Positions 1 to 10,793 of a stretch of 64,000 nt of DNA are shown here, piece by piece. Source of the stretch: Sphagnum magellanicum (Eukaryota; Streptophyta; Sphagnopsida; Sphagnales; Sphagnaceae); contig CM038922.1 of the NCBI GenBank assembly GCA_021904315.1, positions 15,971,347 to 16,035,346 of the forward strand. Direction: 5' to 3'. The position numbers were made by a program, and so were the translations under genes. Each line of letters starts with the position of its first letter. Position 1 is the first letter of the stretch. Under the pieces are notes generated by a model that ran no database searches, was not told where the DNA came from, and saw nothing but the letters and a program-made list of their open reading frames with translations.

Positions 1-220
1 AAAGGTGTCTCTACTACCATCCATCGGCTTCTCAGCTTATAGCTGAAAAGATTAATTTTTGATGTTTAATTTTAAAAAATAACTCTTTTGGCAAAGGAAA
101 GTGTGTATATACTTAAAATGTCCTTAAATTTAGCACCTTCTCTTTGAATCTAAATCTTTCTAATCCACTAATGTCACGGGTCATCCAAGCCAAAAATAAA
201 TAGACAATTCATGCTCTAAA
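1..220. repeat. Left copy of a window-spanning direct repeat
   Basis: The first 220 bases recur at 63,781-64,000 in the same orientation with 7 substitutions and no indels (about 97% identity). Homology runs to both window edges, so the true repeat is probably longer. No coding potential is seen in it. It could be a dispersed transposon end, a terminal repeat of a very large unit, or a boundary of a tandem segmental duplication. Confidence 0.95.
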
Positions 221-1164
221 GGGAAAACCAAGTAAGGGTTTTGATTGTGTTGTATTTCCATCCTTTGGAACCTTAAACTTCATATAGAGCTATTTGCTAC
301 TTGTGGATTATTATTGCACTTTAAACCAAGTATCACTTCACATCTTTGAGATTCATAGAATACAGGCAGCAAATTTTTCAACAAATTTCGTTGTTTTTAA
401 AAAAAGAAACTTGGGGAATTAATGGAGAAATGTGTTTCTCTAGTGTAAATTCTACTAATATTTATTTTTCTACAAATGAATCACAAAATTATTATGTCAC
501 AAAATTGAAAATTTAACCCTGAAATATGGGTACTTGGGAATTTAGTTTTTCTAACATTCTACGATGACATTAGTATCCCTTTCTTTGAAAAATAAAAAAT
601 AATGTCTTTCACCTATCACTTCTTTAAACTTAATTGAAAATGGATTATTAATTATTAATCAGAAGAAGACTCAGACTCCCATTTTAATGCCCACAAAATA
701 AAATAAAATAAAAATTCAACATCAAAAAAGTCTAACTTTTTTCCTTTGAATTGTTCTTTTGTGTGAAATTACTAACAATGTTTTAAATGTTGGCCTAAAA
801 TCTGACAACTCCCCAGAAGAGGCTGCTGAACTTTCACAGTGACAGGAGCTGGACTGGATTGTAACTTTGTAAAGAAAACTAGAAAATGCACAATTTTTCA
901 TAAGCCCATAGGTAGTAACTTGGCATCCTTTATTAAAATGTTTATATGACTTAAATAATAAAAAATTAGGACTTAAGATTCTTTTTGACAAATTAAAACC
1001 CAAACATCTTGCAGATCTTATACAATGTGATCTTATTACATGTGCACAATATTATAATCAAATCATATGAAATCTTTTCGTACATTGTGTATGAAAGATA
1101 ATTTAATTTTTGGGCATTTATCAAAAAAATTCTTTGTTACAAAATTTCAAAGTCATGAAAGTTA

Positions 1165-2300
1165 ACGTGAACATGGACTTTTATGGGTTGCAAATGCACC
1201 AATTTATGGTTTGGATTCAAACAATACAATTGAAAACTTTGTGAAAAAATATATATCATATGATAATAATAAACTAACATCCAATTTTCGTGAAGTTCAA
1301 ACACATTGTCACAAAAAAACTTGTAGGAAGAAAAATCAAGCCGTTTGTCGATTTAATTTTCCATGGCCTCCCATGGAAAAACCACAAATGTTTTAACCAT
1401 TCCCAATGGAATGTTTAATCCCTTCAAAAAGGGTTCATTTAGGTGAAATTAACAAAAACAAATTTGATGAATGTAATAAAATTGATTTACAAACAACGTC
1501 TATATCACTTAGCACATGATTAAAATTGCTTTCTATAGATAAAAAGACATACATCAATGCGTTACAAGTAAATTTCAATATACCAATTTGTTTTTTACAA
1601 AAATTATGTAAAGACATACAAACAAATCCCTTTGGTATTCACATTGGAAACCTTTGGCAAGCAAACATAAATGTTCAATTCATACTTGGCCTTATGCTGT
1701 AGCTAGTTATTGCACATCTTATCTAACAAAAATAGATAAAATAATGACGAAAGAGTTGAAAATTATAATTATTAGTTATTATGAAAACAAAATTGAAGCA
1801 CATATTCACATTCGAAAGATGGGAAATGATTTTCTTAGTGCTCAACAAATGTCAGCACAATTAGATACATATATTGTGTTGTCTATACCACTGTACCATG
1901 CATCTAGAACATTTAAATTCATTAATACATCCCCATTACAAGAACATGCATTTGTATTTTAAAATGTTGCATCATTAAAAACACTTCCTTTGGACTTTAT
2001 AAATATTATGTGTTTGTCGATCATTGATAAATACATCAAACGACCTAACTATTTATCTAACATTTCTCTCATTGAATTTGTTGCAAATTATGACATTGTG
2101 AATCTTAGGAAAAAAAGAAAAAAATCTCATATAATTTGTTATATGCATTATAATGAACATTAAGACCCAGAAATTTATTATTATTGTTTATTCCTTTTTT
2201 TGATACTAAACATACATTCAAAGGTGACCATTTCACATGGAATGCGATATATAACATGCATGAAATACAAATCAATTTATTAAAAAAACATTTATGTACA
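1165..2300 (+). pseudogene. Rep (HUH endonuclease) remnant of the Helentron
   Basis: Near 1,165-1,200 one frame reads REHGLLWVANAPIYG, matching the segment that contains the second histidine of the HUH motif; the first histidine is not preserved. An ORF at 1,211-1,396 continues with the conserved block KYISYDNNKLTSNF...VQTHCHKKTC and VCRFNFPWPP. After a frameshifted stretch, 1,654-1,962 holds YAVASYCTSYLTKIDK and MSAQLDTYIVLSIPLYHASR followed by FINTSP, a signature shared by Helitron Rep proteins. Frames after 2,040 give RKKRKKSHIICYMHYNEH and then DPEIYYY, resembling the Rep-helicase linker. At least four stops or frameshifts are present. The protein would have nicked and joined single-stranded DNA at the transposon ends; here it cannot be made. 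Confidence 0.8.
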
Positions 2301-2317
2301 ATTTTAATAGTAATAAT

Positions 2318-4112
2318 CACTACAAGGAATTTACATATTAATGACTACTTTTTTCAATTAATTTTCAGTCGTAAATGCCACATGTGACTATAATTCACTC
2401 TAGTCACTTTATACAAATTGCATAAAATTTTAGTTGTAAAAAACAATATGTGGAATAATACATGGCACCAAGTCACAATGGTAGTCGCATGAAAATGCAA
2501 CTTACATGAACATTTCATCCATCCAATTAGCTTATGTGGTGTTGTTGTTTTATGACAAAATAATGTAGTTGCATTAATTATATAAATAATATAAAATATT
2601 CATTATTTAAATATTAAAAATTATATATATATATATATATGTTTTATATTATTGATAATTTGATTAATTTCAACTTATAAGTTGTTGACGTGTGTCATTA
2701 CCTAGGTTAGACTAAAAGCTTAATTTAGGTTATTAAATAGGCCACCTAGTCCACTTAGTAGGCTACGTAAATAAAAAATATTTGGTCAACTTACCACCGT
2801 TGACCACAACCCATGTCATTTGTGAAAATTCATCCTTGGACCCCAAGGATGGAAATCAACTCCTTTACCACCAAACCATCTCACTTTTTGTGACAATATG
2901 ACAATGTGTATTCTATTTACCTTATTTCATTCAAAACATTATACAAAACATCATTTTCAATATTTGATATCTTATTAATAATTGGTCCAAATGACAAGAT
3001 TTAAAGTTTAATTTGAATTTTTTTTCAATAATGTACACAACTATATATTTTTTCTTCCAAAAATGAAAACTAAATTGAAAAGAAAAATATTTGAATTTTG
3101 TTATTGAATACCATTTCAATGACCATTCCTTGGAAAAAATTAATTCAAGCACATGATTTATGAATGGAAAAAAACTTTGTGGATAATATAATAACAAATA
3201 AAATTGCATATTTTGTATTTTAAACTTTCATTTCATTCTAAAACTTACATTATACAATTTTGTGTTTGCATATCATAATTTTAATAATAAAATTTAATTT
3301 AGATGTGTGATATATAATATATTCACATATAATAGTTATAAATGGATATAAATAAATTATAATAAAATTATAATAAAATATCTTATATTAATTATATTTT
3401 TTCTTATAATATATTAGAATTGTACCAACAAAAAATAATTTAAATATTTGATATATAATTTAATCACATATAAGGTTTATAAATGGATCATAAATTAACC
3501 CTACTACCTAGCCTAATAACTAGATTAATTACATAATCTACCTTATTAAGTTATTAATTTATACAAAAACATTATCACATATTAATTACCCCTACTATTT
3601 ATTATTTAACCCATGTACATACTTTTTACTATATATCCTATTTAATTACCACCTATTATTTACCTTAATTTATAAATAAACTAATTGCATAGCCTACCTA
3701 ATTAATTAATTAAACATAACATTATTTCATTCAACACAATAAAACACCTACTAATAATTAACTTATTTATATACTAGTACCCAATACTTACTACCTATTA
3801 CTTAGCCTACCTAATTAATTAACTAATAAAAAAACACTATGATATATCAATATGATAAATTTTAATGTTGGAAATTTTGAATAATCGTCCATATTTACCA
3901 TTGCCATGGGTCCTCTAAAGTTTCACAAACCTCCCAAACCTTACTACACATTTAATGGTTAGTTCATTAAAAAAAACTAAGGAAAAAAATCAAACCATGA
4001 AATCCAACAATTTCATTGGCCAATTCATTTTTGTTATATTTAATTTCATGTGCATTTGTAACTAGGATTTATAATCACAATTGAAGTTGAATAAGATGTC
4101 ACATGATGTCTA
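2318..4112. mobile_element. CACTA-like insertion candidate
   Basis: Starts CACTACAAGGAATTTACAT, the usual terminus of plant CACTA elements, and ends with TAGTG. Its first 250 bases carry repeated TGAC/GTCA-type motifs, as in CACTA subterminal regions. It interrupts the Helentron between the Rep and helicase parts, where the spacing is about 1.5 kb longer than that protein needs. The interior is AT-rich without a transposase. Flanking triplets (AAT on the left, GTT on the right) do not form a target duplication, so the right boundary is doubtful. Confidence 0.38.
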
Positions 4113-4560
4113 GTGGTTTATGAACCACATCCCAAGTTGCAAAAACAACTATATTTTCATTTATTTTGAAATGCCATTAAAAATAAATGATATACATCCA
4201 CTTTTCATCAAAACTTTCATCCAAATGACATTAATCACAAGTCACAAATTAAACCAGTTTTTAGTTGTTTTTATGATTACAAATCATTTTTACCATGGTA
4301 CCATGGAGGATAGTCATATCAATAGTTGAAAAAATGGTTGATTTGGACACAAGTCGCAAATGTGTGGGTTGGTATGAATAGAATTCCTTTTAATGAATGC
4401 ATACACAACAAGTTGGGAAAACATAGAATCATAAGCTCTTGAATTAGCAACCAAAAATGACACTAACATATGGATGGATAAATTTCCAAATGCAAATTAG
4501 GTTTTTTTCACAAAATATTACTGATTGTACTAGAATGGAACCATATAACATTCTGTAATG
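4113..4560. other. Stretch with no recognised gene
   Basis: AT-rich sequence between the CACTA-like end and the start of recognisable helicase. It may contain the decayed Rep-helicase linker of the Helentron, but no motif supports that. Confidence 0.4.
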
Positions 4561-7131
4561 AATATATTGTTAACCTATGTATAGGTGTCTCCATTATTCC
4601 TAATTCAACCAATATTGATGTTCAAGACCAAATTATGCCTACCAATGAATTCCATTCATTACTTCAAAAAGTGAATAATGAACATATTATATTTTATGAT
4701 GTCATGTATAGAAAAAACAAAATCCAAATGAACCAATTCAATTATTCATTACTAGAGGTGTTGGTACAAGTAAACTTTCACATTAATTTTTTTAGTTCAA
4801 GCTTTGATACGTTTTTATAATAGACATCGTAATTTAGACCCTTTAAAAAAGATAGCTTTGTTCATGGCATATACTAAAAAAGTAGCATTTAACATTGACG
4901 GAATTACAATTCATTCAAATATTTCTATACCAGTTAATTGTAAAGATTTATCATCATTAAATTTAGAAAAATTAGATAATTTAATTAAAAAATATGACCA
5001 ATTACAATTAACAATATTAAATGAAATTTCATTAATAGGGAAAAGAATATTAAAATTTATTGATCCTTGATTAAGATCAATAAAATGTATTCACATCAAA
5101 TTCTTTAGAAATCTTGATGTAATTAACCCTAGGGAATTTTATCAAGTTTAACTAGTTCATGATGTAGGGGTTTTCAAAATTAATGTTAACAACATTGATA
5201 GTTTAGTTCAAATTTTTTGGATGGAAAAAATTAAATGTTATGAATTGAAGTGAGTCATGCACCAAAGTGATGAAAATTTTCATTAACATCTGAAATCGAT
5301 TTCGAATTGTTACAAAAATTGTAATTAGATGTGGATACCATAAATAATCAATGTTTTCATACATCACCAAATGATCCAAAATTTCCATATTTATTTTACA
5401 CAAATGAAACAAAGGCAAAACATAATGAATTAGCTTTCTTTCAAAATGAAGGGGATGTATTTGAGTCAAAACACATAACTAAAAACCAAAAAGGGCATTG
5501 GATGAACTAGTCAAAATCAAACATTATTTTTTTTTATTACCATTTAAAATCATAGTAATAATGCCAAGTTAATCATTTTTCCTTCATATGAATGTCAAGA
5601 ACTTAGAGTAAAAATTCATTTGATTCAATTTGGTTTTAATTTAGGACATTTGAATATGTACACCTATTATTTTAAATGGAATCAATTTCGCAAAGGACTA
5701 TCAATAGGACCCATATAATATTAAAAAAATTATTGAAAAATATATAGATGATAAAAACATATTAACCACACTAAAAAAACATTCATATTTTTAAATATGT
5801 GGAATTGTAAAATTTTAAAAATTCAAAGAATATTTCAAAATTGTTTCAAAATTTTAGAACTTCAAAACTCCTTTACCACATATAAATGGCTTATAATGTA
5901 CATGATATGTTGAAAAAAGTTATAATTTAAAGTACAATAAAACTATTTAAAATGTGAAATTTTAATTGTGATGATGACTCAAAATTTTGATCATTTTCAA
6001 AATGAAACATTCAATTTGTAAGGAATCTACATAGTTTTAAATATTCATATTTATTCAATAATGACTAACAAAAAAATGTGATGCATTGGGGAAAATTTAA
6101 ATTTTTTTAAAAACAAGTTACAAAAAAATTCATTCAAAATTTCATTTATATGCAAAAGTTTTTTTTGCAAAAAAAAGACTTGCAGTCTTTTTCTAAAGTA
6201 ATTCCTTTAGCTCCTATGTTACAGGTTTTGACCCATTCATATTGTGTGCATAGGATATACATCATAATACATGTCTTTAATCATTTCGATTACAAAATGA
6301 TGCAAATTTCACATCAAATTACATTCAAAGGTTTAAGTAAAGAAAAATATGTTGGTTGCATTTTGTGTTAGAAATTATGCAACACTTGATGGTCTTGTAA
6401 TTTATGGTGCAAATGAAATGTTCCAAAGATCAACTAAAGTATTCAATTTGGTCCAAATTTTTTAAGGTGTACCAAAATTTTGTCACAATGTCACTTTTTT
6501 TTATTTTTTTATTTAGTACTTTTTTACCATGTAAAGACACATTTATGAATGATTATGATGGAATTTGGAATTGTAATGGTCTAAAATATAATCTTTTTGA
6601 AATTTTTGACAACTTTTGATTCATTATTTTTTATGGGGATCAAAATATAGGGTCAAAAAGGACTATAATAAAGACTAGGCTCTTTTCATCTTGTGTGGTA
6701 CACTTTAAAAGATTTTCACCCGTTCATAAAAAGTCATATGGATATTATTTAATAATCCCAAATGTGGTCAACTCACAAAAATAAATAATGCACATTTGTA
6801 TGAACATGAAATACATCCTACATGGACACTAATAGAACCCATATATAAAGATATTCAAATTGGTTCAAATTCTCCTCACATTATAACAAGAACACAATTT
6901 CCCATTCAATTGGTTGTAACACATACTGTACATCGAACACAAGGATTAACACTTGATTATTTAGCATTTGATCCTAATAATGTTCATAAACATGGTTTGA
7001 CATATACAAAACTTTTTCATGTTAAGAAAAAGGAAATTTTTTACCTTTTTCAACCTTTGCAAATGAAAAACATTCAAATTGATCCAAGTGTTGCCATGGA
7101 GATGTGTCGATTGCAAACCATTGCACAATAG
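4560..7131 (+). pseudogene. PIF1-family helicase domain of the Helentron, degenerate
   Basis: Frames from 4,635 read EHIIFYDVMYRKNKIQMNQF, the lead-in to the helicase core. A shifted frame at about 4,748-4,785 gives a Walker A remnant RGVGTSKL in place of GGAGTGKT. At 4,804-5,070 follow VAFNIDGITIHSNISIPVN and a Walker B-like segment LTILNEISLIGKRILKFID (DE changed to NE). Further frames to about 5,470 contain YELK, VMHQSDE and PYLFYTNETKAKHNELAFF, resembling PIF1 motif IV and beyond. The last ORF (6,796-7,131) has FPIQLVVTHTVHRTQGLTLD and HGLTYTKL, the region of motifs V and VI. The intact helicase would unwind DNA during rolling-circle transposition. Loss of Walker residues and repeated frameshifts make it inactive. 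Confidence 0.82.
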
Positions 7132-7852
7132 GATGTACTTGTCCACAAACCACATACATTTTGTGATTCACATGTACTAATTTATTCTTTCAATACTAAA
7201 TCATTTCATTTACATAAAAATGATGTTTTTTCAGAGTACAATCTCATAATAGCTCACATATTGTGCTTCAATGGAACACATTTCAACACATTAATGTGTA
7301 ATAATACATCTTGAAACATCGATACAAGAACACATTCAATGATTAATGTAAATGGTCAAAATGGTACAATGATTATATATGACAATTTCACAACCTTATC
7401 ATCACATGAAATTGTTACATTTTTAGGAGTTGAATGTATTGTAGCAACACTCAATGTAAATATAGGAAAGGCTATTCATATAGTAGCAATATACAGATTT
7501 TCAACATTATCCTTGTCAATGTTCGTAATTCACCTTCAAAGGTTTTTGGATCTAATGCCAATTTCTTGTCCCATGATAATAATTGGCGATTTCAATATTG
7601 ATATGTTTAATTAAAACTCAACACAACCAAATGAATTAAAAAAGTTTTATGGACCAATATTCAATGGAACTTCAATTTTTAAAAATTACAACAATTTATG
7701 GATCCCATATTGATCACATATGGACAAATGCACCCACTCAACAATGCATATCAAGAGTTGTTGAAGCTTATTAGATTGACCATAAACTAATATATTTTGC
7801 ATTCAAACTCCCATATTACATCCCACAATACCATCACATAAGTAAAAAGTAA
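7132..7852 (+). pseudogene. Apurinic-type endonuclease (EN) domain fused downstream of the helicase
   Basis: Directly after the helicase, frames at about 7,160-7,330 read YSFNTKSFHLHKNDVFSEYN and then IIAHILCFNGTHFN, the N-terminal part of an exonuclease-endonuclease-phosphatase fold; the catalytic Glu/Thr region appears as NGTHFN. The ORF 7,339-7,614 contains IVAIYRFSTLSLSMF and MIIIGDFNIDMFN, with the conserved GDFN motif. After frameshifts, GSHIDHIWTNAPTQQC and IDHKLIYFAFKLP correspond to the C-terminal DH region. A stop at 7,850-7,852 ends the homology. Such an EN domain is characteristic of Helentrons and is not part of classical plant Helitrons, which carry replication protein A-like domains instead. 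Confidence 0.8.
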
Positions 7853-8900
7853 GTTTTTTAAAAAAAATATTGACAATAATAATAAGGCAAAAATAATGAT
7901 GAAAGGATAGTGACCTACATATCTCCCTTAATATAACACTTGTAATAATATTTTTGAATGTTAGGGCAGAGACATTATGTGATTAGTAGCTTGTTTTGTA
8001 ACAACTAGCATGTTAGTTCATAAAAACTTGGATGATTAGTCTTGAACATTCAAAATGCCTTTTGTATCTTGCTAGTTACAACATTGTGGACCAAAGATCA
8101 AATCAAATCCAAGCTTCAACTTTCAAGGTTGCTACAATAGCACCACATTGCACAATTACCTCAGGTTCAAACCTAGTGGACCTTGATTTAAGGCCATTTC
8201 ACAACCCTAAAATTAAAGGTTTAAACCCTACTCCTTCTCTTAAATCTTATTAAGTTCACTCAATGCTCAAGCCTAAGATATTCATAGTCACAATCTTGGG
8301 TGTACACATATTGTGAATGGGGGTTAGGCTTGTGATCTTGTCCTGCAAGGACGAAAATGAGTGGCAAAAAGAACCCTATGCACATAAGATCAATAAAATG
8401 AATGGCTTAGATTGAAATGTAGAAAGGGGCAAAAATCCACAAGTGTAAAGGAAGAAGATGGTGACATGGTTTGCCATTTAAGCACTATTTGGAGAATTGA
8501 TGATGATAACAGCATTTCAATGAAAGCAATAGATCTTGAAGAAAAATACCAAATCTGGTGATGGCATAATTTGGCATGATCACTTTCTGGCTTAAAGTCT
8601 GGTTTTTTTCCTTCAAATCCTAGCTATCCTAGCTTGCAAGTGACTGGCGAAATGTTTTTGGGAGAAATTTGGCAATGTTTTGCAAAAAAAGAAAAGAAAA
8701 GTGCAAACTGCCTTTATTTTCCAGACCCTATGCCCGCCCAAAATGGAGGTCCCATATTGCCTCTCTCAGTTGGGCGAGGTGGTACTGCCTTATCCTTCCT
8801 TACATCTACAACAATGCTTTTGGAACAAGTAATAAGTTTCCACTTAGTACTTACTACTGGGCCCCGCATTTCGTGAACGCGCCCTTTGCCGTTCAATGCA
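7853..8900. other. Intergenic stretch, no gene recognised
   Basis: AT-rich to about 8,600, then more GC-balanced. Short ORFs at 8,032-8,253 and 8,634-8,914 have no recognisable motif and overlap one another in different frames, so they are not called. The last 40 bases begin the unit of the following tandem array. Confidence 0.6.
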
Positions 8901-10548
8901 CCTTTAAAGCTTGAAAAACTTTTCTTCAGTGTACATTGAGGAGAAATTTCTGACTTACCGATTTTGTACAATCTGCGGTGGGCACTGTGTACCGCCCATT
9001 AGTGCCTCTCGCAATAGTATGCGGCCGAAAATGATGGCCAACAATCACTTTTAAAGCTTGAAATTTTTTTCTTTAGTGCACGTTGAGAATAAATTTCTGA
9101 ATTACCGATTTTGTACAATCTGCGGTGGGCACTGTGTACCGCCCATTAGTGCCTCTCGCAATAGTATGCGGCCGAAAATGCTGGCCAACAATCACTTTTA
9201 AAGCTTGAATTTTTTTGCTTTAGTGCACGTTGAGAATAAAATTTCTGAATTACCGATTTTGTACAATCTGCAGTGGGCACTGTGTCCCCCCCCAATAGTG
9301 CCTCTCGCATCAGTATGGGGCCAGAAATGATGGCCAACAATTACTTTTAAAGCTTGCTTTAGTGCACGTTGGGAATAAATTTCTGAATTACCGATTTTGT
9401 ACAATCTGCAGTGGGCACTGTGTTCCCCCCATTAGTGCCTCTCGCATCAGTATGGGGCCAGAAATGATGGCCAACAATTACTTTTAAAGCCTGCTTTAGT
9501 GCACGTTGGGAATAAATTTCTGAATTACCGATTTTGTACAATCTGCAGTGGGCACTGTGTCCCCTCCAATAGTGCCTCTCGCATCAGTATGGGGCCAGAA
9601 ATGATGGCCAACAATTACTTTTAAAGCTTGCTTTAGTGCACGTTGGGAATAAATTTCTGAATTACCGATTTTGTACGATCTGCACTGGGCACTGTGTCCC
9701 CCCCATTAGTGCCTCTCGCATCAGTATGGGGCCAGAAATGATGGCCAACAATTACTTTTAAAGCTTGAATTTTTTTACTTTAGTGCACGTTGGGAATAAA
9801 TTTCTGAATTACGGATTTTGTACAATCTGCAGTGGGCACTGTGTGCCCCCCACTAGTGCCTCTCGCATCAGTATGGGGCCAGAAATGATGGCCAACAATT
9901 ACTTTTAAAGCTTGAATTTTTTTACTTTAGTGCACGTTGGGAATAAATTTCTGAATTACGGATTTTGTACAATCTGCAGTGGGCACTGTGTGCCCCCCAC
10001 TAGTGCCTCTCGCATCAGTATGGGGCTAGAAATGATGGCCAACAATCTTATATATAATTACAACAGTGGTGTCTGTCTGTGCGTCCGACGACGCTTCCGC
10101 GTTTTAATTCACTGGCGGAACCAGCCCGGACAGTCGGATTCCGAGACCGGAAACCGGCCCGGACAGTCGGATTCTGCAAACTAAAAATCCCCCACAAAAA
10201 ATCGTTTGTGCCTTTTGCCGCGTCGTGCGTGAAAACCAAGAGGCGGAATCTGCAATGCATGTATCCTGAAGGACAAGTTTTCACTGGGGCCAGTGCATTC
10301 TCCATGCTGAGAAGTTATGACAGGAGTTATTGAATGGGAGTTCTCTCTCTCTGGGCAGAGAAGAAAAATACATGATCGTGCAAACAATAAAGCTTAACAG
10401 AGCGTTTGGGGTGGCTAGAGTGGCATAGCCACGGGTTACCCACTAGTTACTTTTAAAGCTTGAATTTTTATACTTTAGTGCACGTTGGGAATAAATTTCT
10501 GAATTACCGATTTTGTACAATCTGCAGTGCGCACTCTGTGCCACCGTT
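8900..10548. repeat. Tandem array, 137-148-bp unit, nine copies
   Basis: The landmark TTGTACAATCTGC (or a one-base variant) recurs with its ATCTGC at 8,971, 9,118, 9,266, 9,404, 9,541, 9,678, 9,825, 9,972 and 10,520. The first two intervals are 147-148 bp, the middle three 137-138 bp because about 10 bases near the T-run are missing, and the next two 147 bp. The last interval is enlarged by the 401-bp Helitron insertion. Each unit contains GTGCCTCTCGCA and GATGGCCAACAAT. Units 3-8 are nearly identical, implying recent homogenisation. Open frames in the array are by-products of the period. Confidence 0.95.
10046..10446 (+). mobile_element. Non-autonomous Helitron, 401 bp, complete ends
   Basis: A single unit of the flanking array is split exactly between A (10,045) and T (10,447), the known A|T target of Helitrons, with no target duplication. 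The 5' end is TCTTATATATAATTACAAC. The 3' end has a perfect 7-bp stem (GTGGCTA 10,411-10,417, TAGCCAC 10,426-10,432, 8-nt loop) and, 14 nt later, ends CTAG, matching the CTRR rule. Removing 10,046-10,446 restores a normal unit (GGCCAACAA joined to TTACTTTT). The interior is more GC-rich than its surroundings and has two copies of CCCGGACAGTCGGATTC (10,125 and 10,158). It encodes no Rep or helicase, so it was moved by a classical Helitron elsewhere. Confidence 0.92.
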
Positions 10549-10793
10549 AGATGACACAATTCCTAGACTGCAATCACCCTTTTCTTTGTAGTATCTACAA
10601 TATCCTTCCATTACTCATATTGTGCCAAATTTTAGCTCTAGAGACCTTGCATTCGCTTTAATTACATGATTATAGAGTGCAAACTTCTTTTGTCACGCTT
10701 TGCATCTTGAAGCAAACAACGAAGGGCGACCGAAGAACAATCGAATTGGCAGATCCTGAACATGGTTCTTACTTACGGGCTATTTACTTCTGC

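Larger units (their letters stand above)
1150..7852 (+). mobile_element. Degenerate Helentron-type rolling-circle transposon (Rep + PIF1 helicase + endonuclease)
   Basis: Broken plus-strand reading frames give, in order, a HUH replication-initiator remnant, a PIF1-family helicase and an apurinic-type endonuclease. This order is that of the Helentron/Helitron2 branch of rolling-circle elements; classical plant Helitrons lack the endonuclease. The Rep part also reads like that branch, for example WQANINVQFIL near 1,655-1,690. Many stop codons and frameshifts show it is dead. Codons are AT-rich and there is no sign of splicing. Termini were not located, so the limits are those of recognisable coding sequence. 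A CACTA-like insertion appears to split it between Rep and helicase. Confidence 0.82.

Noticed and set aside
9146-9541. Repeated minus-strand ORFs with MYKIGNSEI
   Set aside because: They are the same frame of successive units of a tandem array and have no independent support.
8900-10548. CRISPR-like array
   Set aside because: Whole units are repeated without unique spacers, and the DNA is eukaryotic.
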